Assembly: GCA_034927345.1 (NCBI GenBank)
Contig: JAYFQE010000015.1
Span: 248,001-312,000 of the forward strand
Length of the DNA stretch: 64,000 nt
Direction of reading: 5' to 3'
Source of the DNA: JAYFQE01 sp034927345
GTDB taxonomy: Bacteria; Bacillota; Clostridia; Saccharofermentanales; UBA5734
In this document: positions 43,815 through 50,218 of the stretch, in pieces
Numbering within the stretch: the stretch's first letter is position 1
How the letters are laid out: each line of letters begins with the position of its first letter
Translations under genes and position numbers: made by a program
Notes under the pieces: generated by a model
Told to the model about the DNA's origin: nothing
Databases searched by the model: none
The model's input: the letters and a program-made list of their open reading frames with translations, nothing else

Positions 43815-44777
43815 ATGACTCAATTATCTGCAGATAACAAAACGATGCTTGAATACCAGCAACTGAAAAACCGTTTGCCGGTTATCAGCCGCCGCGCCGG
43901 CACGATACGCGGCCGGCTGAAGGATATAGACCGGCTGTTGGTCGAACAAAGAGATGCTGTCGCCAGTGAAGGCGATGATGTTGACCGGCTGGATAATAAG
44001 ACTTTGGGCAATTACCTGCTTGGATTAAGCCGGCAGATGGATAAGAAACGTCAAAAAGAAGAAGAAGAATTGCTGCAGGCGAAAAGGAAACTGGATGAAA
44101 CCATAAGCGAGCAAACCTATCTGCGCCGGGAATTAGCCGACCTTGAACAGCAGATGGCCGCGGCTCAGCAGGCCGGCCGTTCATGGGAGCAAGGCATGCA
44201 GGAACGGCTGAACTGGCTGGAAGAACCCGAGAACCATGAACGCCGTGAGGAATATCGGCAGATACAAAGCCAGATCAACAGTCAGCAGGCCCAGGCGACC
44301 GAAATCGATCAGGCCCGCGCGGTAGCCCGGCAGGCGGCGGCCACGGCAGAAGCCATGCGGGAACAGCTTGCTTCAGCGGAGAACTGGAGCACCTATGACG
44401 TCTGGTTCGACGGCGGCATAATCAGTCACGCCGCCAAGTACAACCACCTGGACGCCGTCAGCGATATGGCGAATCATCTGGCGGCCCAGCTTAATGATTT
44501 GCGCCGGGAATTAGCCGATATCCATCAGGACATCGGTCTTTCCCTCAATGAATATAGCGGCGGAACACGGGTTCTGGATTACTTTTTTGATAATATTTTC
44601 ACTGATTTATCGGTTCGCGACCGGATCCGTGACGATCAAGCGTCGGTTGACCAGGCGCGGGACCGATTGCGTCGGCTGGATCAGGAACTGGAACGCTCCC
44701 TAGAGGAAATACGCCAGAATCTGACGCAATTGACAGCCAAACAAGAACAGTATCTGCTGCAGCTTGCCGCCGAATAG
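43815..44777 (+). CDS. Coiled-coil protein of unknown function
   Basis: About 320 residues from the ATG at 43815, which has AGGAG nine bases before it; an in-frame ATG at 43773 lacks a ribosome binding site. The protein is almost entirely helical and charged, with long coiled-coil runs (LLQAKRKLDETISEQTYLRR; ELADLEQQMAAAQQAGR; DQARDRLRRLDQELERSLEE). Around residues 195-240 sits a less helical patch (WSTYDVWFDGGIISHAAKYN). No signal peptide, membrane segment or enzymatic motif. I do not recognise the family. It stands alone: the gap on its left is gene-free and the neighbour on the right is convergent. Confidence 0.75.
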   Translation: MTQLSADNKTMLEYQQLKNRLPVISRRAGTIRGRLKDIDRLLVEQRDAVASEGDDVDRLDNKTLGNYLLGLSRQMDKKRQKEEEELLQAKRKLDETISEQTYLRRELADLEQQMAAAQQAGRSWEQGMQERLNWLEEPENHERREEYRQIQSQINSQQAQATEIDQARAVARQAAATAEAMREQLASAENWSTYDVWFDGGIISHAAKYNHLDAVSDMANHLAAQLNDLRRELADIHQDIGLSLNEYSGGTRVLDYFFDNIFTDLSVRDRIRDDQASVDQARDRLRRLDQELERSLEEIRQNLTQLTAKQEQYLLQLAAE

Positions 44778-44816
44778 TGCTCATGGCGCCCGCAAGCTGA
44801 AAAACAGCCATTATGG

Positions 44817-45452
44817 TTATATTAGACTGGCGGCCGCGGCGCGGCCTTGTTTCAGCAAAAGCTCACGCAGCTGCCGGACAATCTCCTGCCGCCCGGTATT
44901 TTTTACGACGGCCAATCCTTCACGCAGAATTTTTTCCGCTTTTGCCGGATCGTACCAGGGGTCTTGCCGGCTGAATGAATATTGAGAAGCCCAGGCCGTC
45001 CACCCCCAGGCCCATTGAGGTTTTTGCCGGGTTAATTCGGTAAAAACGGCATCGCCCTCCGGCTGGCGGCCGAGTCGGAACAAACTATTGGCGATAGCGC
45101 GCTGCCGGCTCAGATGACCGGGATCATCCGGGTTATTGGAGTATTTTTGGTAATCGCGGCAGCAGTCGATGCATACTTGATAGAAGAATGGATCCAGGGG
45201 GCCGGCGTCAGCCAGTTCCCGAATGAAATCATTCGCCCAGACATAGATTGACTGCTGACCGTGAAAGGCGTTGTCAAGCATCTCTATCGACAAACCGGGG
45301 TGCTGCTCCAGCCATTCCAGGATCAAAAGCCAGGTTTTGCGCCAGCTGAAGCAGGCGGCTACCGGCTGATTTCTCTCCATAGCCCGATATCCGGCTTGCA
45401 TCAATGGGTCGATCTGTTCGGCCTGTTTGGCAAATGTTTCGTTGCTGACCAT
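44817..45452 (-). CDS. Hypothetical protein, possibly TPR-like
   Basis: A 211-residue soluble, helical protein (begins MVSNETFAKQAEQIDPLMQA, aromatic-rich near 75-105: WANDFIRELADAGPLDPFFY). The C-terminal part reads like tetratricopeptide-type helices (AIANSLFRLGRQPEGDAVF; WGWTAWASQYSF; AEKILREGLAVVKNTG). GGAGGCGTT precedes the ATG. It is 15 bases downstream of the ABC-F gene on the same strand, so it is probably co-transcribed with it and would fall under the same attenuator. I cannot assign a function. Confidence 0.7.
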   Translation of the reverse strand: MVSNETFAKQAEQIDPLMQAGYRAMERNQPVAACFSWRKTWLLILEWLEQHPGLSIEMLDNAFHGQQSIYVWANDFIRELADAGPLDPFFYQVCIDCCRDYQKYSNNPDDPGHLSRQRAIANSLFRLGRQPEGDAVFTELTRQKPQWAWGWTAWASQYSFSRQDPWYDPAKAEKILREGLAVVKNTGRQEIVRQLRELLLKQGRAAAASLI

Positions 45453-45467
45453 AACGCCTCCGTTACC

Positions 45468-47033
45468 TTATGTTGATTTGAGTTTATCAGAAAAGCCGGC
45501 CTGCTGCGAGTCCATGTACTCGGAAAAGCTCGTTTCCAGCCGACGGATCCGGCGGTTGTCGAAAACCAGGACTTTGTCGCAGAGCCGGCGCAGCAGATAG
45601 ATATCGTGCGAAACGATCATCATGGTCCCCGGATAATCGGCGAGCGCCTGTTCCAGCTGCTCGCGGGCGTGCAGGTCCAGGTAATTAGTCGGTTCGTCAA
45701 GAATAATGAAATCCTGGCTGGACAAAATTAATTCGGATAATTTGATCTTCATTTGTTCACCCGGACTGAAGCTGTTGGCCGGCTGATTTAAGTGCCGCAA
45801 GGTCAGGCCCATCTGGGCCAGCTGCGCCCGGTCGGCGCCGCTCAGTCCGTTGAGCTTATCGGTCAGGTAATCCAGCAATGTCCGATCGCCAGGCAGAATT
45901 TCCAGGTTCTGTGCCAAAACGTGCGGCCGGCAGCCCGAACTCAATCGCAGATCGCCGCCCGTCGGCTTCTCCAGTCCCTGGATCATGCGAATCAGGGTCG
46001 TTTTACCACATCCGTTCGGTCCGAACAAAGCCACCTTTTCCTGACGGAAGATATGGAAACGGCTGGGCAGAAATAAAGGCGCATCATGATATCCCATCGT
46101 TAAATCCACCGCTTCCAGGATCCGTTTGCCATGTCGTCCTTCCGTGCTCAAAGCAAAGGTGTATTTCGGATCTGCCGACGGTTTCCTTTCACCTCCGGTT
46201 ATCAGGCGTTCCAGGCGTTTAACATCATTTTTGACTTTCTTATCCATCTTTTTCGCTTTTGCCCGCTTCTTTTCCTTGACACCCATGGTCAATCCGCTTG
46301 AATCCGGTTTTGTTGAATTGCGATGCGCTTTTTCAGCCCATTGCCGGGTCTGGCGGATCGCCTCTTCGATTTGACGCTGCTGTTTGCGTTCGTCTTCATA
46401 ACGATGACGCTGTTCCTGGTACAGCCGTTCCTTTTCCTGGCGATAGAACGTATAATTGCCGGCATATTCGGTGACGCGACCGCCGTCGAGCTCTAAAATG
46501 CGGGTGACCAGCCGGTCCAGAAGATAGCGGTCATGAGAGACGATAACCATACTGCCGGATCTTGCGGCCAATTGTTCAATAACCGTTTGGATGCCAGAGA
46601 AATCCAGATTATTAGTCGGTTCGTCCAGCAGCATCAAATCCGGCTGCTCGGCCAGAAAACAACCGAGCGCCAGTCTGGTTTGCTCGCCGCCGGATAAATG
46701 CTCCGGCTGTCCGGATAAATCAATACCTGATCCGAGCCGGCCTAAAGGATCAGACCGATCCGGAAACAAGCCTTCCTGGCAGGCCGCAGCCATGTCGGCC
46801 GCCGGATCGGGCGTCTGGCTGAGCAGGCGGACCGACATCCGCCGTGCCAGCCGGATAGTTCCGGAATCCGGCTGGTCCAGCCCGGCCATCATCCGCAGCA
46901 AAGTCGTTTTACCACAGCCGTTCTTGCCGACCAGACCGACGCGTTCACCTTCGCCGATATAAAATGATAGATCGTGAAAAAGTTCATGACCACCAAAAGA
47001 TTTAGTCAGCCTGACTACCTGTATATAGGCCAT
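45468..47033 (-). CDS. ABC-F family ATPase, antibiotic-resistance (ribosome protection) type
   Basis: About 521 residues from the ATG at 47033; a TTG 18 bases upstream overlaps the ribosome binding site. Two nucleotide-binding domains are present: Walker A GKNGCGKTT and GPNGCGKTT, signatures LSGGEQTRLAL and FSPGEQMKIKL, Walker B LMLLDEPTNNLD and FIILDEPTNYLD. No membrane segments. The ~90-residue linker (~190-280) is long and basic (WAEKAHRNSTKPDSSG; KKRAKAKKMDKKVKNDVKRL). That is the interdomain helix pair which in resistance ABC-F proteins reaches into the ribosome and displaces drugs. It lies behind a 250-base leader with a terminator and alternative pairings, the regulation expected for an inducible resistance gene. 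The drug class cannot be read from the protein alone. Confidence 0.9.
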   Translation of the reverse strand: MAYIQVVRLTKSFGGHELFHDLSFYIGEGERVGLVGKNGCGKTTLLRMMAGLDQPDSGTIRLARRMSVRLLSQTPDPAADMAAACQEGLFPDRSDPLGRLGSGIDLSGQPEHLSGGEQTRLALGCFLAEQPDLMLLDEPTNNLDFSGIQTVIEQLAARSGSMVIVSHDRYLLDRLVTRILELDGGRVTEYAGNYTFYRQEKERLYQEQRHRYEDERKQQRQIEEAIRQTRQWAEKAHRNSTKPDSSGLTMGVKEKKRAKAKKMDKKVKNDVKRLERLITGGERKPSADPKYTFALSTEGRHGKRILEAVDLTMGYHDAPLFLPSRFHIFRQEKVALFGPNGCGKTTLIRMIQGLEKPTGGDLRLSSGCRPHVLAQNLEILPGDRTLLDYLTDKLNGLSGADRAQLAQMGLTLRHLNQPANSFSPGEQMKIKLSELILSSQDFIILDEPTNYLDLHAREQLEQALADYPGTMMIVSHDIYLLRRLCDKVLVFDNRRIRRLETSFSEYMDSQQAGFSDKLKST

Positions 47034-47049
47034 AAAGCGTTGAACCTCC

Positions 47050-47075
47050 AAAAAAATCCGCCAAAGGCGGATTTT
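47050..47075 (-). terminator. Leader terminator of the ABC-F gene
   Basis: On the minus strand, a perfect 10-bp stem AAAATCCGCC/GGCGGATTTT with loop TTT, followed by a run of seven U (47056-47050). The GGAGG ribosome binding site of the ABC-F gene starts on the very next base (47049-47045). A strong intrinsic terminator before a gene rather than after one is the mark of an attenuator. Confidence 0.9.
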
Positions 47076-47245
47076 CCTGAAAACGCTGATTAGGCCGCCG
47101 GTATCCTCGCGTTATATCCGACAGCAGGGAACCGGAGTAAAAGAGCGCATGGCACAGAATAATCCGTCACCTTTGGCAACGCAAAACAAAGCCATAAAAC
47201 CAACATCGTTTTGCGCGGTTTGCCGTATCGTGATCAGCGGATTAT
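47060..47245 (-). promoter_or_regulatory. Transcription attenuator: alternative pairings in the ABC-F leader
   Basis: Three leader segments compete. Segment A (47247-47238, GGATAATCCG, inside the upstream ORF) pairs with segment B (47166-47157, CGGATTATTC) over 10 bp with one G-U pair. Segment B extended (47177-47161) reads GCCAAAGG-TGA-CGGATT. Apart from the three-base bulge it is perfectly complementary over 14 bp to segment C (47073-47060, AATCCGCCTTTGGC). Segment C is also the 5' arm and loop of the terminator at 47050-47075. So A:B allows the terminator, and freeing B lets B:C form and abolish it. A ribosome stalled in the upstream ORF would cover A. Pairings are seen directly; the mechanism is inferred. 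Confidence 0.82.
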
Positions 47246-47263
47246 CCAAATTCTCATGCGCAT
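47234..47263 (-). CDS. Upstream ORF (leader peptide) of the ABC-F gene
   Basis: ATG at 47263, TGA at 47236-47234; nine codons encoding MRMRIWIIR. GGAAAGG sits 4 bases before the first ATG and 10 before the second, so the true start may be the third codon (MRIWIIR). It lies about 20 bases after the predicted transcription start. If translation begins at the first ATG, residues 2-4 (R-M-R) match the +X+ arrest motif known from macrolide-stalled leader peptides such as those of erm genes. Its last codons overlap attenuator segment A. Confidence 0.65.
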   Translation of the reverse strand: MRMRIWIIR

Positions 47264-47289
47264 AAATCCTTTCCGTAAATAATAGAGCC

Positions 47290-47295
47290 ATTATA
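47290..47295 (-). promoter_or_regulatory. -10 element of the ABC-F leader promoter
   Basis: TATAAT on the minus strand (47295-47290), four bases beyond the stop of the UroD-family gene. The -35 is poor (CTGGAA/TGGAAC at 17-18 bases). Predicted start near 47283 gives a leader of about 250 bases. Confidence 0.65.
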
Positions 47296-47298
47296 GCA

Positions 47299-48381
47299 TC
47301 AATAAGTCCCCAGTTCCAGGCCATAATCCTTGAAATGCTGATAAGTCGCCAAATTAACCGTATGCGGGATGGAGTGATCAGAATGCAGAATGTAGCCGTA
47401 GTTCTTCATGACGGTCGGAATCTTGGCCTCGAGTTCCCGGTCGACGCGCGCCAGGTCGTTGGTATACAATTCGCGGATGTCCATGCCGCCGAAAAAGGAC
47501 AGACGATCGCCGTAAAGCTGGTATAGTTTCAGCAAATCCATGCCGGCTTTAACTTCGATGACCTGCAGGCAGTCGATGCCGGCGTCAATCATGCCCGGCA
47601 GCAGTTTTTCAACCATGCCGCAGGAATGCATGACAACCGGAAGGCCCAGTGAATGGCTGTACCGGATGGTCCGCTCGTGGCCGGGCTTGATGATCTCGTC
47701 ATACATAGCCGGAGACATGAACGGACGGCCGGAAAATCCCATGTCTTCATAATAGAAAATGCCGTCAGGCTTGCCTTCTTCAGCGAATAATATCTCCTGC
47801 AGGGCTACGGTCAATTCCGAATAAGTCCTGACCATGTCCATAACCCAGTCCGGATCCATGGCCATGCCGTAAAGCAGATTTTCGTGGCCGCATACCGGAT
47901 GCATCTGTTCGAAGACGTTGACGCCGCTCCACATAAAAAAGCGTTGTTTGTCGCGGCATTGCCGCTTCTTCAGGCGATAGGCCTCGAAGTTGATCCGCCG
48001 CCGGTCCGGCTTCAGGCGCGGTTTAATATATTCTTCCCAGGCTTCCCGTTCTTTAACCAGAAAATCGACATGCTCCGGCGTGGAGGAATGAAGCTTATGC
48101 GTCCGGAGCAGGGCGCCGTTGCCGTCCCGGCGGAGAATCGTTTCGGCGGTTTCCTCGACGACCTGCGGTACAAAATCGAGATCGGCCACCATATTGAACG
48201 GCCAGCTAAGATCTAAATCAAAATCGAAATAATCGACCAGATCTTGTTCCTCGCCGACCCAGCCTTTTCTGGCCCATTCCCGGTGTGTGTCATCCCAGAA
48301 GTGTTCATAAACGCCAATACGGTCAACCGGTTTTCTTTGCAGAATATTGCCGATGCGTTCATGTCCTGTCAGTTGTTCCAT
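47299..48381 (-). CDS. Uroporphyrinogen decarboxylase/methyltransferase family protein
   Basis: About 360 residues from the ATG at 48381, with AAAGGAGCACCCTT before it; the longer frame upstream is not supported. The TIM-barrel URO-D fold is visible in HERIGNILQRKPVDRIGVYEH, YYEDMGFSGRPFMSP and VVMHSCGMVEKLLPGMIDAG. The HSCG element (~252), GIDCLQVIEVKAGMDL and RLSFFGGMDIRELYTND match the zinc/cobalamin methyltransferase branch better than haem-pathway HemE. No corrinoid protein gene is nearby. It is divergent from an AraC regulator at 48550. Probable role: methyl transfer or demethylation of a small substrate under AraC control (inference). Confidence 0.85.
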   Translation of the reverse strand: MEQLTGHERIGNILQRKPVDRIGVYEHFWDDTHREWARKGWVGEEQDLVDYFDFDLDLSWPFNMVADLDFVPQVVEETAETILRRDGNGALLRTHKLHSSTPEHVDFLVKEREAWEEYIKPRLKPDRRRINFEAYRLKKRQCRDKQRFFMWSGVNVFEQMHPVCGHENLLYGMAMDPDWVMDMVRTYSELTVALQEILFAEEGKPDGIFYYEDMGFSGRPFMSPAMYDEIIKPGHERTIRYSHSLGLPVVMHSCGMVEKLLPGMIDAGIDCLQVIEVKAGMDLLKLYQLYGDRLSFFGGMDIRELYTNDLARVDRELEAKIPTVMKNYGYILHSDHSIPHTVNLATYQHFKDYGLELGTY

Positions 48382-48549
48382 AAGGGTGCTCCTTTCATCA
48401 TCAAAGCCTGATCCTGAGGAATTTCGTTGACTCCAGCATAGCAAGAAACTGTGTCTGGTAAAATGACCCGGATTGAGATAATATGACTGCAATTGACATT
48501 ATTTCAGAAAAACGGCGGATATTTAAGTGATGAAGCGGATGTTTAAGCA

Positions 48550-49380
48550 ATGAATGGAATAGCAGACAATCAGACCGGGGTTGACGGCGTCAATCCGGGT
48601 CAGGTAAGCCGGCTTGGTTCGGGAAGCGTTATATATCCGGCGGCCGGCACGCACGGGCCGCGCGTCCAGCAGGACTGGCAATTGGTTCTGTTGCACAGCG
48701 GGCATGTCCGGATCCAGGTCGACGACCAGACGATACAAATGAATCCAGGTCAGGTTTGCCTGTTGGAACCGGGCCATCGTGAATTTTTCCAATTCAGCCG
48801 CGAGCGTGAGAGCTGGCACCGCTGGATCAGCCTGCGTCTGACCGGTGATCTTGTGCCGCCTTCATGGCGTGAGGCAGTGGGCGTCGCGGCTTTGTCGCCG
48901 CCAATGAACCAAATCATGGACGCCATGCTGGATATGCGTCAACATGGATTTGCCGATGATTCTCTAAGCGTGATTTACCTGGGACTTGCTGCGATGGCGC
49001 TTTTTCTGGGCGAAAGGGCCGCGGAAGACACCCGGCGTCTGAAACATCCGGCTCTGGAGCGGATGGCCGTGTATATCCGCCGCCATTTTGCCGAAAAAAT
49101 CGATCTGGACGATCTGGCCGGAGCGGCCGGCCTGTCGCGGGAATACCTGGTGCGGCTGAACCGGCAGGTCAACGGCCGGACGCCGATGCAGCAGCTATGG
49201 GCATTTCGCCTGGAGCAGGGGATCGACCTGATAAAAAACAGCGGCTTGACGATTGGCGACATCGCCGACCGGTGCGGTTTTGCGGCCTATAATCATTTTG
49301 CCCGCTCCGTTCGCCGGGCGACCGGCCGGACGCCGGGTGAAATCAGGCGCAGCGCCTTGCAGGCCGACCATCTTTCCTGA
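48550..49380 (+). CDS. AraC-family transcriptional regulator
   Basis: A 276-residue regulator. N-terminal cupin-like domain (SGHVRIQVDDQTIQMNPGQVCLLEPGHREFF) and C-terminal double helix-turn-helix (IDLDDLAGAAGLSREYLVRLNRQ; LTIGDIADRCGFAAYNHFARSV). The ATG at 48550 has a weak ribosome binding site and overlaps the TGA of a possible seven-codon ORF (48530-48553) in an ATGA arrangement, which could couple its translation. It is divergent from the UroD-family gene across ~170 bases, so it likely controls that gene. Confidence 0.9.
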   Translation: MNGIADNQTGVDGVNPGQVSRLGSGSVIYPAAGTHGPRVQQDWQLVLLHSGHVRIQVDDQTIQMNPGQVCLLEPGHREFFQFSRERESWHRWISLRLTGDLVPPSWREAVGVAALSPPMNQIMDAMLDMRQHGFADDSLSVIYLGLAAMALFLGERAAEDTRRLKHPALERMAVYIRRHFAEKIDLDDLAGAAGLSREYLVRLNRQVNGRTPMQQLWAFRLEQGIDLIKNSGLTIGDIADRCGFAAYNHFARSVRRATGRTPGEIRRSALQADHLS

Positions 49381-49458
49381 CCGGCCAATCTTCATAAATT
49401 GGCTATAATTCCTTCATACTATTTCCGGGATGAAGCGGTATAGTTATAAATAGCATAT

Positions 49459-49475
49459 TGACTTACGGTCAGTCA
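49459..49475. promoter_or_regulatory. Candidate TetR operator upstream of the ABC operon
   Basis: Perfect inverted repeat TGACT-N7-AGTCA, 41 bases before the ATPase ATG. It overlaps TTGACT, which could act as a -35. A TATAAT further up (49404-49409) is a second possible promoter. The TetR-type regulator that ends this operon is the obvious candidate ligand (inference). Confidence 0.55.
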
Positions 49476-49516
49476 GCCCTTAAGCTGGTGTGCATGAGTA
49501 TTGAATAGGAGACCTT

Positions 49517-50218
49517 ATGAGCTTTATCGAACTAAACCAGGTGCAAAAAAGATATAAGATGGGTGAAGTCACCATCAACGCAGTCGACGGGGTCAGCTTT
49601 GCCATCGAAAAAGGTGATTTTGCCGTTGTCATCGGCGCGTCGGGCGCCGGAAAAACAACAGTGCTAAACATTCTGGGCGGTATGGATACGCTGGACGGCG
49701 GGACGATTCTGGTTGACGGCGAGAATATCAGCGCCTATAGCCGGAAGATGCTGACGGAATATCGCCGATATGAGATCGGTTTTGTCTTCCAATTCTACAA
49801 CCTCGTGCAGAATTTAACCGCGCGGGAAAATATTGAGCTGGCCTCGCAGATCAGCAAGAATCCGCTCGATGTGGAGCAAGTGCTCGAACAAGTTGGCCTG
49901 ACCGACCGCAGTAATAATTTCCCGTCGCAATTATCCGGCGGCGAACAGCAGCGTGTGGCGATTGCCAGGGCGCTGGCTAAAAACCCCAAATTGCTGCTCT
50001 GTGACGAACCGACCGGCGCGCTGGATTATCAGACGGGTAAATCGATTTTAAAACTCTTGCAGGACACCTGTAAAAACACAGGCATGACCGTTGTGGTTAT
50101 CACCCATAATACGGCTTTAACGGGAATGGCTGATAAAATCATCAAAATGAAAAACGGCAAGGTATCAGAAATTATCGTTAATAATAATCCGGTATCCGTA
50201 GAAGGGATCGAGTGGTAA
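49517..50218 (+). CDS. ABC transporter ATP-binding protein, MacB/LolD type
   Basis: A 233-residue ATPase with Walker A (GASGAGKTTVLNILGG), Q-loop (FVFQFYNLVQNLT), signature (LSGGEQQRVAIARAL), Walker B (LLLCDEPTGALD) and H-loop (VITHNTAL). AGGAGACCTT precedes the ATG. Its TAA shares a base with the ATG of the FtsX-type permease, so the two are translationally coupled and form one transporter. This class usually works in export, drug resistance or envelope remodelling, using the membrane protein as a mechanotransmitter and not as an import channel. Confidence 0.94.
   Translation: MSFIELNQVQKRYKMGEVTINAVDGVSFAIEKGDFAVVIGASGAGKTTVLNILGGMDTLDGGTILVDGENISAYSRKMLTEYRRYEIGFVFQFYNLVQNLTARENIELASQISKNPLDVEQVLEQVGLTDRSNNFPSQLSGGEQQRVAIARALAKNPKLLLCDEPTGALDYQTGKSILKLLQDTCKNTGMTVVVITHNTALTGMADKIIKMKNGKVSEIIVNNNPVSVEGIEW

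Noticed and set aside
47112..47324. A 70-codon minus-strand frame overlapping the UroD-family stop and the ABC-F leader.
   Set aside because: It has no ribosome binding site, begins inside the preceding gene, and the RNA pairings in this stretch explain its sequence. An internal ATG (47195) also lacks a ribosome binding site.
48530..48553. Seven-codon ORF (MKRMFKQ) whose stop overlaps the AraC ATG.
   Set aside because: Its ribosome binding site is weak and such short ORFs arise by chance; kept only as a remark on the AraC gene.
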